A stretch of DNA of 64,000 bases, from positions 9,114,001 to 9,178,000 of the forward strand of contig NZ_CP092431.1 of NCBI RefSeq assembly GCF_022385335.1. Direction: 5' to 3'. The notes under the pieces were generated by a model, which did not search any database, was not told where the DNA came from, and worked only from the letters and a program-made list of their open reading frames with translations. This DNA is from Streptomyces deccanensis (GTDB lineage: Bacteria; Actinomycetota; Actinomycetes; Streptomycetales; Streptomycetaceae). A program made the translations under genes and the position numbers. Positions 25,459 to 33,904 of this stretch are shown here, in pieces. The stretch's first letter is position 1. Each line of letters starts with the position of its first letter.

Positions 25459-26363
25459 TCACTCCGGCACTGCTCGCGGCACTGCGTGAGGCGGTCCAGC
25501 CCGACCCGCTCGGCCAGCCCCTCCCGGCCGCGCGGACGCTGTACCCGGGAACTCGCTCCTACTGTGACATCGAGTTCGAGGCCCCGGAGGGCTACCGGCC
25601 GCTGCTGCTGGACGTGCACCGTCCGGCTCCCCCGGGCCCCGCCGGGCTCCTCGTCTATCTGCACGGAGGCGGGTGGACGCGGGGTTCGCGGCGCAGACAC
25701 TCGCTGCCGGTGGCCGAGATCACCGCGTCCGGGTTCGCGCTCGCGTGCCTCGACTACCGGCTGAGCGGCGAGGCCCTCTTCCCTGCCCAGCTGGCCGATG
25801 TCCAGGCCGGACTGCGCTGGCTCGCCGCCCGTGGCGAGGACCCCGAACTCGACCTCGACGTCTCCGGTGCCGTGCTCTGGGGCGAGTCGGCGGGCGCTCA
25901 CCTCGCGGCCTTGGCCGGCCTGGGCGCGCCCGCCGGACAGGACGCCCCCGCCCAGGCGACGGGCCTGACGATCGCGGGAGTCGTCGACTGGTTCGGCCCG
26001 GCCGACCTGTCGGCGATGGGTGACCCGGCCGACCCGCACACACGTGAGGCCCTGCTGGTGGGCGGCCCGCTAGGAGAACGCGCCGCCGAGGCCCGCGCGG
26101 CCAGCCCGGTCACCCACGCTCACCCGGACGCCCCGCCGTTCCTCATCATGCACGGCACCGAGGACTCACTCGTGCCCCTCGAACAGAGCCGGACGCTGGC
26201 CGAGGCACTGACCCGGGCCGGGGCCGAAGCCGAACTGATCGCGGTGCCCGGCGCCGAGCACGGGTGGTTCGGCATGGACGACACCGGGCCGCTCGTCGCC
26301 TCTGCTCTCGAATTCGCCGGACGGCGCCTGTACGCAGGCACACCTTCAGGAGGAAACCGATGA
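25455..26363 (+). CDS. Alpha/beta hydrolase (HSL/carboxylesterase type)
   Basis: A 302-residue alpha/beta hydrolase with oxyanion motif HGGGW at residues 70-74, nucleophile S145 in GESAG, D237 in HGTEDSLVP and H269 in GAEHGWF. This pattern is that of hormone-sensitive-lipase-like carboxylesterases. The start is GTG overlapping the FAA hydrolase stop, and its stop overlaps the next ATG (ATGA). It likely removes an ester from a pathway intermediate. Confidence 0.9.
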   Translation: MITPALLAALREAVQPDPLGQPLPAARTLYPGTRSYCDIEFEAPEGYRPLLLDVHRPAPPGPAGLLVYLHGGGWTRGSRRRHSLPVAEITASGFALACLDYRLSGEALFPAQLADVQAGLRWLAARGEDPELDLDVSGAVLWGESAGAHLAALAGLGAPAGQDAPAQATGLTIAGVVDWFGPADLSAMGDPADPHTREALLVGGPLGERAAEARAASPVTHAHPDAPPFLIMHGTEDSLVPLEQSRTLAEALTRAGAEAELIAVPGAEHGWFGMDDTGPLVASALEFAGRRLYAGTPSGGNR

Positions 26364-27640
26364 CCACCGTGTTCACCAACGCGAGGATCTTCGACGGCAG
26401 CGGAAGCGACGCCTTCGAAGGGGAAGTGCGCGTCGAGGGCGACCGGATCACCCAACTGGCCGCCGACTGGGGGCAGGTCAGCCGGGAGGGTGCCGACGTC
26501 GTCGACGCCGCCGGGAAGACCCTGCTGCCGGGCCTCATCGAGGCGCACGCGCACATTTCCTGGCCGTCTGCGGTGGACCGGCCGATCCCCACGATGGAAC
26601 TGCCCGTGGAGGAGCATCTGCTGATCACCGCCCGCAACGCCAGAATCCTGCTGGACGCCGGGTTCACCAGCGCCTACTCTGCCGGTTCCCTCGGACCGCG
26701 GTTCGAGATCGCGCTGCGTGAGGAGATCAACGGCGGGTGGCTGCCGGGACCCAGGCTCCGCGCCTCGTGCATCGAGCGGGCGCCGGAGGGCGACACCGCG
26801 GTGCCGGACGTGCACGACGCGGACGACCACCGCCGCGGCCCCGAGGCCGTACGCGACTTCGTCCGCAAGTGGGCCGCCAACGGCGTGGACACGATCAAGT
26901 TCCTGCTGTCCAGCGACGACGCGTTCGTTCCCGGAGGCTCCCAGCAGCTCCTCTACACCGACGACGAGGTCAAGGCGGCCGGGGAGCAGGCCAGGGAGTC
27001 GGGCGTCTGGCTCGCCTGCCACGCACACGCCGCCGGTTCGATCAAGCAGGCCGTGAACAGCGGCTTCCGCATCATCTACCACTGCACGCACGCCGACGAG
27101 GAAGCCCTCGACCTGCTCGAAGAGGCGAAGGACCGCATCTTCGTGGCACCGGCGGTCGGCGTCATCTACACCGGCGCCCACGAGGCCCAGCAGTTCGGCG
27201 TCACCCAGGAGGCCGCCGCCGAGAAGGGACTGCTGGAGACACTCGAACGCTGGAGCAAGGTCATTCCCGAGATGCGGCGTCGGGGCATCCGCGTGCTGCC
27301 CGGCGGGGACTACGGCTTCCTGTGGAACCCCAACGGCGCCAACGCACGCGACCTGCAGTACTTCGTCGAACTGTACGGCTTCACCCCGGCCGAGGCGCTC
27401 ACCGCGGCCACCATGTACGGCGGCCAACTGATGGGCATGGGTGACGAACTCGGCCTGATCCGCGAGGGCTACCTCGCCGACCTGCTGCTGGTCGACGGCG
27501 ACCCGCTCCAGGACATCTCCCTCCTGCGCGACCGCGACCGGATCACCCACATCATGCAGGGCGGCCGCTTCCACAAGCGCCCGCAACGCGAGGAGTACGA
27601 GCGTCTGTTCGCACCCGCAGGGCAGGCATCCTCCACCTGA
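26360..27640 (+). CDS. Metal-dependent amidohydrolase (COG1228 type)
   Basis: A 426-residue amidohydrolase with metal ligands H63 and H65 (EAHAHISWP), a later ACHAHA and YHCTH histidines and the terminal LPGGDYGF aspartate, then the C-terminal beta-sandwich (GMGDELGLIREGYLADLLLVDGDPL). It resembles imidazolonepropionase/prolidase-like hydrolases that open cyclic amides or cleave peptide-like bonds. AGGAGG lies six bases upstream. It is the last gene of the five-gene set; a related copy is found in pieces at 20464-20655. Confidence 0.88.
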   Translation: MTTVFTNARIFDGSGSDAFEGEVRVEGDRITQLAADWGQVSREGADVVDAAGKTLLPGLIEAHAHISWPSAVDRPIPTMELPVEEHLLITARNARILLDAGFTSAYSAGSLGPRFEIALREEINGGWLPGPRLRASCIERAPEGDTAVPDVHDADDHRRGPEAVRDFVRKWAANGVDTIKFLLSSDDAFVPGGSQQLLYTDDEVKAAGEQARESGVWLACHAHAAGSIKQAVNSGFRIIYHCTHADEEALDLLEEAKDRIFVAPAVGVIYTGAHEAQQFGVTQEAAAEKGLLETLERWSKVIPEMRRRGIRVLPGGDYGFLWNPNGANARDLQYFVELYGFTPAEALTAATMYGGQLMGMGDELGLIREGYLADLLLVDGDPLQDISLLRDRDRITHIMQGGRFHKRPQREEYERLFAPAGQASST

Positions 27641-27714
27641 CGCCGACGCACGGCTGCGCCGATGCCTCCTTCTCGGGAGGAGACACGGGCCGACAGGCAG
27701 AAGTGAAGACCGAC

Positions 27715-27740
27715 GGTGGGCCGTTCGCAGACGGCCCACC
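27715..27740. terminator. Stem-loop after the amidohydrolase operon
   Basis: GGTGGGCCGT and ACGGCCCACC pair around a 6-nt loop, 75 bp after the amidohydrolase stop. A plausible operon terminator without a T-tract. Confidence 0.5.
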
Positions 27741-27869
27741 GGACACTCGCAAACGCGCCCGGCGGGTGTCCGCGGCGGCGGTCGGCCTGCACACCAACTC
27801 ACGCTCCCACTACGCCTCCGAGGTTGGTTCACCGAGCGCCTCGCCACCCGCTTCCTCGACCCCCTTGTG

Positions 27870-28160
27870 CTACGACCCGGGGTTAGCTAGTGGGTGGGCT
27901 TCGCGCCACTTGTGGAACCATGACTCGCTCACGCCCGGGGCACGGCACGAGACCTTGTGCGGGATGCCGTGCTCGGTCCTGTCGTCGCTGATCATCCCGG
28001 CCACGGTGGCCGGGTCCGTCGCAGCTGTCTCATCCACTGGACCATGCGGCGTTTGAGGGCATCGCGCTCTGTCCTTTGGCGTGGTCCTCTCGGCCTTGCG
28101 TGCCGCCCCCTCACGAAACTCCGCCGTGAACCTGCGACGCTTCTCCGCCGTGACAACCAA
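27870..28160 (-). pseudogene. IS3-family transposase remnant (orfA start joined to orfB start)
   Basis: The 96-codon frame begins EKRRRFTAEFREGAARKAE, the start of many IS3-family OrfA proteins, but soon runs into AGMISDDRTEHGIPHKVSCRAPGVSESWFHKW, which is the start of OrfB (the HTH_21 region before the DDE domain). Most of OrfA and all of the DDE domain are missing. It is a deleted insertion sequence lying between two operons, with no flanking repeats that I can recognise. Confidence 0.7.
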
Positions 28161-28203
28161 CGTCCCCTGCTGTCATGGACTCCGCGCCACGAGGGGAACC
28201 TCA

Positions 28204-29151
28204 CTACCGGGCAGAGCCCCTCCGGACACTGCTGGGCGTAGCGCCGTACGCCTGCTTGAAGACACGGCTGAAGTGCGCCACGTCGTTGAAGCCCCACCGG
28301 AACGCCACGTCCGTGACCGTGGCCGTGCTGCCGGGCCGGGTGAGGTGCCGGTAGGCGGCCCGCAGCCGCCGTGCGCGGATCCATCGGCTGACCGTGGTGC
28401 CGGTGTCCGCGAACGCCAGGTGCAGCGTGCGTACGGAGATGTCGTGGGCCTCGGCGACGGAGGAGGCGCACAGGTCGGGGTCGTCGAGATTGTCCTCGAT
28501 GTACCGGCGCAGACGCACCAGGAGGGCTTCGCGGACGGCTGGGCGGGTGCCTGCCGGGGCCAGGGCGGTGTCCAGGGTGTCGAAGAGGCTCTGACACGCG
28601 ATCGCGAGCCCGGCGTCGCTGAGGTGGTCGAGTTCGCGGGTGATGGCGCGCAGTTGGTCGGCGGCTATCGAGGCCAGTCCGGATCCCGCGGCGACGGACA
28701 CCGCTCCGCGACCGCTCGTCGCCGCCTCTGCCAGCGCGCGGGGTGCTTGCTCCCGGGGGAGCAGCAGCGACAGCTCGCGGCGAGGTTCGACTGCCTCGAA
28801 GCCCTCGGCCGTTTCGCTGTCCCACAGCAGCAGCTGGTCAGGACCGAGGATCAGCGTGTCGTCCCCCTGGCGGCAGACCAGCCGACCACTGAGATTGATC
28901 ATGATGCCGATCCGCGGGCCGCCGCGCCGGGCGTCCGTCTCGGTACTTCGGTACCCGGAGTACCCCCCGCCGCGGAACTCCGAGACGATCAGAGCGTCGA
29001 GCTGCCGGTAGCGGACGGTGGCGTCGAGGTGGTCCCGCCGGGAGAAGGACAGGTTCCACGGCAGATGGACTTCGGCCATCTTCTCGCTCCACGCGTCCCG
29101 GACCGATGTCGACGGCAGCCCCCGCGTCGACCATGTGACCGTGGCGTTCAC
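28204..29151 (-). CDS. AraC family transcriptional regulator
   Basis: A 315-residue regulator. The N-terminal two thirds have the AraC-binding-like (cupin-derived) domain seen in benzoate/aliphatic regulators; the C-terminal two helix-turn-helix units span about 215-310 (CASSVAEAHDISVRTLHLAFADTG, then VTDVAFRWGFNDVAHFSRVFKQAYG). I choose the GTG giving VNATVTW because GGAGG sits eight bases before it; a GTG nine bases upstream touches the GGAGG. It is divergent from the CoA-ester operon and is its likely activator. Confidence 0.9.
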   Translation of the reverse strand: MNATVTWSTRGLPSTSVRDAWSEKMAEVHLPWNLSFSRRDHLDATVRYRQLDALIVSEFRGGGYSGYRSTETDARRGGPRIGIMINLSGRLVCRQGDDTLILGPDQLLLWDSETAEGFEAVEPRRELSLLLPREQAPRALAEAATSGRGAVSVAAGSGLASIAADQLRAITRELDHLSDAGLAIACQSLFDTLDTALAPAGTRPAVREALLVRLRRYIEDNLDDPDLCASSVAEAHDISVRTLHLAFADTGTTVSRWIRARRLRAAYRHLTRPGSTATVTDVAFRWGFNDVAHFSRVFKQAYGATPSSVRRGSAR

Positions 29152-29387
29152 GCGCACCACCTCCAGGCAGCCTAGTTAACGCAAGTGGCCGGTTCCGCGC
29201 AATGAACGGTGTCAGGTCCACCCGTCGGCGAGCGTCGTGGCTCGCCCCTTGCACGAATGAACAACGCCGGTTGCGCTGCCGTGCAAGCACCACGGCCCCG
29301 CGTGACGCACTGTTCTCCTCACCGTCACAGCAGCCGGAGTCGCCTCCTTGGGGCAGGTCTCCCGGCACACCACGGAAGGGAGCAGCC

Positions 29388-30506
29388 GTGACCGACCTGC
29401 GTCCGGTCGTCATCTACGGAGCCAGCGGTTCCACTGGCCGACTGGTGGCCGAGTATCTGCGCGAGTACGACATTCCCTTCGTCGCCGCGGGCCGGAACAA
29501 GGCGCGGCTGCAGGAGGTGATGGACCGAGTACCGGGCATCGAGACCGCCGACTACGAGATCGCCGAGACGGACGGCTCGGTCGAGTCCCTGACTCGCCTC
29601 TTCGAGGGCCGCTCGGTGGTCTGCAACACGGTGGGGCCGTTCCTTCGCTATGCGCCCCCCGTCGTGGAGGCGGCCATCGCGGCCGGGTGCCACTACATCG
29701 ACACCGCCGGCGAGCAGACACACATGCTGCGTTTCCTCGACGAGTGGGGGCCCCGGTTCGCCGCCGTCGGCCGGGCCGCGTCCAGCGCCATGTCCGTCCA
29801 GTACGCGGTCCACGACATCGCCGCCCGTATCTGTCTCGAGACACCTGGAGTCGACACGCTCGAGCTGGGGTCGTACGCCAACGCCATCCCCACCGTGGGC
29901 TCCACCCAGTCGATCTTCGACGTGATCCGGGCCGACGCCTTCTACCTGGAGGACGGCCTGCTGAAGAAGTACGACGGCGTCGTGGTTCAGGACGTGGTCG
30001 TACCGGGCTCGGGCATGGTGCTCACCGGCACCAACTGGGGCGGCACCGCCCTCCCGGTGTTCTTCCGGGACGACCGCCGGGTGCGGGACTGCCGGATGTT
30101 CGTGGCCATGCGCAACCAGACCATCTGGCGACGGGTGGTCGACCTGGAACGGCTCTTCAAGGTCTCCCTCCAGTGGCTGCCGGAGGAAGCCCTCTATCCC
30201 GTCCTCGACAAGATGGCGTCCGGCATGACGGCGGACAGCCCGCCGCGCGAGAACCGCCAGCACCAGCGGTCCATCGACTGGTGCACCGCCCGCGGCAACA
30301 CCGCCACCGCCCGGGTCGTCATCCACGGCACCACCGGTTACCAGATGACAGGACTGATCCAGGCGTACGCGGCCATGCGCCTGCTCGGCAACACCTACCA
30401 CGGCACTGGTTTCCGCTCGCCCGCCGAGCTCCTCGGCCACCGTGAGCTGATGGGCGCCCTGGAGTCCTACGGCTTCGCCCGCATCACCGAGGAGTCCCGG
30501 GCATGA
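29388..30506 (+). CDS. Saccharopine dehydrogenase-like NAD(P)-binding protein
   Basis: A 372-residue protein with an N-terminal Rossmann fold (VVIYGASGSTGRLVAEYL, then AAGRNKARLQEVM) and VVCNTVGPFLRYAPPVVEAAIAAGCHYIDTAGE, the pattern of saccharopine-dehydrogenase-like and trans-acting enoyl-reductase proteins. Its reaction is unknown; within a CoA-ester operon an oxidoreductase step on the acyl chain or ring is plausible. The GTG start has GGGAG upstream. Its stop overlaps the thiolase start (ATGA). Confidence 0.85.
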   Translation: MTDLRPVVIYGASGSTGRLVAEYLREYDIPFVAAGRNKARLQEVMDRVPGIETADYEIAETDGSVESLTRLFEGRSVVCNTVGPFLRYAPPVVEAAIAAGCHYIDTAGEQTHMLRFLDEWGPRFAAVGRAASSAMSVQYAVHDIAARICLETPGVDTLELGSYANAIPTVGSTQSIFDVIRADAFYLEDGLLKKYDGVVVQDVVVPGSGMVLTGTNWGGTALPVFFRDDRRVRDCRMFVAMRNQTIWRRVVDLERLFKVSLQWLPEEALYPVLDKMASGMTADSPPRENRQHQRSIDWCTARGNTATARVVIHGTTGYQMTGLIQAYAAMRLLGNTYHGTGFRSPAELLGHRELMGALESYGFARITEESRA

Positions 30507-31729
30507 GCGCGGCCGAGCCGGTGTGGATCGTCGGCACGGGCATGACCTCGTTCGGCGTGCGCCGCGACACATCGGTCAAGGAACTCACCCGTGAGGCCGT
30601 CACCGAGGCGCTCAAGGACGCGGGTGCCGAACTCGGCGACGTACAGGCGGCGTACTTCGGCAACACCTGCCAGGACGTCCTGGAGGGCCAGAACGTCGTG
30701 GGCGGCCAGATGGCGCTGCGCTCCATGGGTTTCGAGCGGATCCCCGTGATCAACGTCGAGAACGCCTGCGCCACCGCTACCACCGCTTTGCACCAGGCCG
30801 TGCTGCATGTCCGCTCGGGCGCGGCGGACACCGTGCTGGCCGTCGGCGTCGAGAAGACCAACACCGGCGACAAGCAGCGCATGCTCTCCCTCTTCGACGG
30901 CGGCATGGATGTCCACGACCCCGAGGGCGTCGACGCGGTCCTGCGTGAACTGGGTGGCGAGGTGCCGGACAACACGGTCCCGCGCAGCCGGTTCATGGAC
31001 ATCTACGCGGCACTCGCCCGCGCCCACATGCGGGACTTCGGGACCACCCGGGAGCAACTGGCCCGGATCTCGGCCAAGAACCACGCTCACGCGGTCGACA
31101 ACCCGCTCGCCCACTACCGCACCGCCATGACGGCCGACGACATCCTGGCCGCCCGCACGGTCAACGACCCGCTCACCGTGCCCATGTGCGCCCCGCTCAC
31201 CGACGGCGCGGCGGCGGCGGTCGTGGTCAGCACAGCCGGACTGCGCCGCCTCACCGGGGCGCGGGCGGTGCGTGTGCTCGCCTGCGTGCTCGGCACCGGC
31301 ACCCTGCGCGAGCCGACCGACTGGGCGACCTCCGTCAGCCGCCTCACAGCCCAGAGAGCGTACGAGGAGGCCGGGGTCGGCCCCGACGACGTCTCGGTGG
31401 CCGAGGTCCACGACGCCGCCGCCTTCGGTGAGCTCCTCCAGACCGAACTGATGGGCTTCTGCCCGATCGGCGCGGGCGGCGAGTTCGCCGACTCCGGCGC
31501 CACCACCCTCGGCGGACGACTGCCGGTCAACCCCTCCGGTGGCCTGGAGTCCAAGGGCCACCCCATGGGCGCCTCCGGTCTCGCCCAGGTCCATGAGCTC
31601 GTCCGGCAGCTGCGGGGCGAGTGCGGCACCCGCCAGGTGCCCGGCGCCCGGATCGCGCTCGCCGAGAACGGCGGCGGCATGTACGCCGGCGAGGAAGCCG
31701 TCGCAGCCGTCACCCTGCTCGGTGCCTGA
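30503..31729 (+). CDS. Thiolase / acetyl-CoA acetyltransferase, SCP-x type
   Basis: A 408-residue thiolase-fold protein. The nucleophile is C89 in INVENACATATTAL, and the C-terminal half has NPSGGLESKGHPMGASG with the catalytic histidine. The usual CxGGG cysteine is not evident near the end (AENGGGMYAGEE), a feature of SCP-x/lipid-transfer thiolases, which cleave branched or sterol-like acyl chains. It should perform the final thiolytic step for the operon's substrate. Confidence 0.88.
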   Translation: MSAAEPVWIVGTGMTSFGVRRDTSVKELTREAVTEALKDAGAELGDVQAAYFGNTCQDVLEGQNVVGGQMALRSMGFERIPVINVENACATATTALHQAVLHVRSGAADTVLAVGVEKTNTGDKQRMLSLFDGGMDVHDPEGVDAVLRELGGEVPDNTVPRSRFMDIYAALARAHMRDFGTTREQLARISAKNHAHAVDNPLAHYRTAMTADDILAARTVNDPLTVPMCAPLTDGAAAAVVVSTAGLRRLTGARAVRVLACVLGTGTLREPTDWATSVSRLTAQRAYEEAGVGPDDVSVAEVHDAAAFGELLQTELMGFCPIGAGGEFADSGATTLGGRLPVNPSGGLESKGHPMGASGLAQVHELVRQLRGECGTRQVPGARIALAENGGGMYAGEEAVAAVTLLGA

Positions 31730-31749
31730 ACAACCCTCTTGGAGCTTTG

Positions 31750-32580
31750 ATGAGTTACCAGAACCTCTCCCTCCGCCGCGACGGCCGGATCCTGTACGTC
31801 GACTTCGACAACGGCCCGCTGAACCTGATGACGATCCAGATGGTCGGTGAACTCTTCGACCTCGCCGGGAAGCTGGTCTTCGACCGGGACACGGGCGTCG
31901 TCGTCCTCGGCAGCGCCAACCCCGATTTCTTCCTCGCCCACTTCGACCTCGACGACATGTTCCGGTCGATGAACGACCCGGACGTGCCGCAGAGCAAGTA
32001 CCCGGACATCAACGTCGTCCAGGCGCTGACCACCATGTGGGAAGCCCTGCCGCAGGTGACGATCGGTGTTCTCGACGGCATCGTGCGCGGTGGCGGCCTG
32101 GAGTTCCTGCTCGCCACGCACATGAGCTTCGCCACCCCGCGGAGCAGGCTCTGTCTCCCGGAGTCCAGCGGCGGATTCCTGCCCGCCGGCGGCGGCACCA
32201 CTCGCCTCGCGCTCCGGATCGGCCCCGCCCGTACCCGTGAAGTCATCTTCAGCGCACGGGATTTCACCGGCGAGGAGGCAGCCGCGTACGGCATCGTCAA
32301 CCGTTGCCTGCCCGCCGACGACATCCGCGCCTACGTCGACGAGCTCGCCCAGCGGTCCGCCGCCCGGTCCGCTGAGTCCGTGGCGGCGGTCAACCAGGTC
32401 CTGGCCCGAGTCCTCGACGGCGCCGCGGACGCGCAGTTCGCGGGCTTCGCCGTCGAGAGCGAGGCCATGCGGACCCTGCTTGCGGTGCCTGCGGTCATGG
32501 AACGCCTGAAGAGGCTCGCACAGCTCCAGGACATCGAACACGAGCGGGATCTGCCGGCGACGATCGCCGGTGTGTCCTGA
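31750..32580 (+). CDS. Enoyl-CoA hydratase/isomerase family protein
   Basis: A 276-residue crotonase-fold protein. The oxyanion segment is IVRGGGLEFLLATHMSFAT and the catalytic glutamate region LPESSGGFLPAGGGTTRL. The second glutamate of classical hydratases is not obvious, so it could be an isomerase or hydrolase variant. GGAG lies five bases before the ATG. Its stop shares one base with the next start. Confidence 0.85.
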   Translation: MSYQNLSLRRDGRILYVDFDNGPLNLMTIQMVGELFDLAGKLVFDRDTGVVVLGSANPDFFLAHFDLDDMFRSMNDPDVPQSKYPDINVVQALTTMWEALPQVTIGVLDGIVRGGGLEFLLATHMSFATPRSRLCLPESSGGFLPAGGGTTRLALRIGPARTREVIFSARDFTGEEAAAYGIVNRCLPADDIRAYVDELAQRSAARSAESVAAVNQVLARVLDGAADAQFAGFAVESEAMRTLLAVPAVMERLKRLAQLQDIEHERDLPATIAGVS

Positions 32581-33878
32581 TGAGCCTGCGGGGCAATGAG
32601 TCGGTCGTGCGTCCCGGCCTGCCGCATACCGAACTCAGCGGCTTCGAGCCGGAGTTGACCGGAGAGGAGCGGACGCTGCAGCAGGCCGTCCACGCCTTCG
32701 CGGTGGACGTCCTGCGGCCGGCCGGACGCACCTTGGACGGCATGACGGCCCAGGAGGTCGTCGGCCAGGGCTCCCCGTTCTGGGACGTGCACGCCATCGC
32801 CGCCAAGTCCGGCCTGGGCCCCGAGGCGGAGGACGACAGTCTGCCGCCGGACAGACGGGCCCGCATGACGGCGATCGCCGTCGAAGAACTCGGCTGGGGC
32901 GACGCGGGCCTGGCTGTCTCCCTCGGCGTTGGCGGCTTTCCCTCGCTCTTCGCCCGCCGCACCGGCAACGCCGAACTCATCGACCTCTGCGAGGGCCGGC
33001 TCGGCTGTTGGATCGGAAGCCAGCCCGACCGGGGCTCCGACGGACTGAGCCTCTACCCGAACGAGCGGCACCCGCACGCCACGCACGGCAACAAGGGCAA
33101 CCTCACCGCCAGGGTGAGGGGCGGGGAAGTCGTCATCGACGGTCAGAGCTCGGCCTGGGTCTCCAACGGTCCTGTCGCCGAGGTCGGCCTCGCGTCCGTC
33201 TGCGCCGACTACGGCGAGGGCTTCTACGACGAGGAAGGCCACCCGCACGGGATCGAGGTGATCGTTCCGCTGGACCTGCCCGGAGTCAGTCGGGGCAAGC
33301 CGCTGGAGAAGCTCGGCAAGCGCGCCCTGCCCCAGGGGGAGATCTTCTTCGACTCGGTCAAGATACCGCTGCGCTATGCCCTGTCGGCCCGGGACGGCTA
33401 CTGGCGCGGCCACGCCGCGACCTGGTCCTCGGCCGGTGCGGCGATGGGCCAGGTGATGGCCGGGCTCGCCCGCGCCGCCTTCGAAATGGCACTCGGCTAC
33501 GTCCACGAGCGCCGTCAGGGCGGTGCGCTGCTGGCCGAGCACCAACTCGTCCAGTACCGGCTGGGCCGCCTGGGCAGCCAGGTGGAGACCATTCGCGCGG
33601 TGTCCCGCCGAGCCACCGAGTACACCGCGCTCACCCCTGCACGCCACCCCTACTACACCGCCCAGTCCAAGGCCATGTGCACCGACCTGGCGTTCCAGGT
33701 CGCCGACGAGGCACTGCAGCTCATGGGGGCCAACGGGCTGACCCGCGAGTACCCCGCCGAGAAGCTGTTCCGCGACGCCCGTGCCGCGCGCATCGAGGAC
33801 GGCGAGAACCACCTGCTGACCATGAAGTTCGGGCACCTGGCGAGCCTGCTGCACCAGGACGGCCGGTTCCGTGGCTGA
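32580..33878 (+). CDS. Acyl-CoA dehydrogenase (first of two)
   Basis: A 432-residue flavoprotein. Landmarks are the N-terminal helices (EERTLQQAVHAFAVDVL), the middle beta domain with VSNGPVAEVGLASVCADYG, and C-terminal LMGANGLTREYPAEKLFRDARAARIEDGENHLL. The usual EGT-type catalytic glutamate seems to be E of RIEDGEN. Compared with common family members, the middle region reads unusually (WIGSQPDRGSDGLSLYPNERH), so the substrate may be odd. It overlaps the hydratase gene by one base. Confidence 0.85.
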   Translation: MSLRGNESVVRPGLPHTELSGFEPELTGEERTLQQAVHAFAVDVLRPAGRTLDGMTAQEVVGQGSPFWDVHAIAAKSGLGPEAEDDSLPPDRRARMTAIAVEELGWGDAGLAVSLGVGGFPSLFARRTGNAELIDLCEGRLGCWIGSQPDRGSDGLSLYPNERHPHATHGNKGNLTARVRGGEVVIDGQSSAWVSNGPVAEVGLASVCADYGEGFYDEEGHPHGIEVIVPLDLPGVSRGKPLEKLGKRALPQGEIFFDSVKIPLRYALSARDGYWRGHAATWSSAGAAMGQVMAGLARAAFEMALGYVHERRQGGALLAEHQLVQYRLGRLGSQVETIRAVSRRATEYTALTPARHPYYTAQSKAMCTDLAFQVADEALQLMGANGLTREYPAEKLFRDARAARIEDGENHLLTMKFGHLASLLHQDGRFRG

Positions 33879-33904
33879 CCCGCACAGGACGGAAGGACAT
33901 CGCT

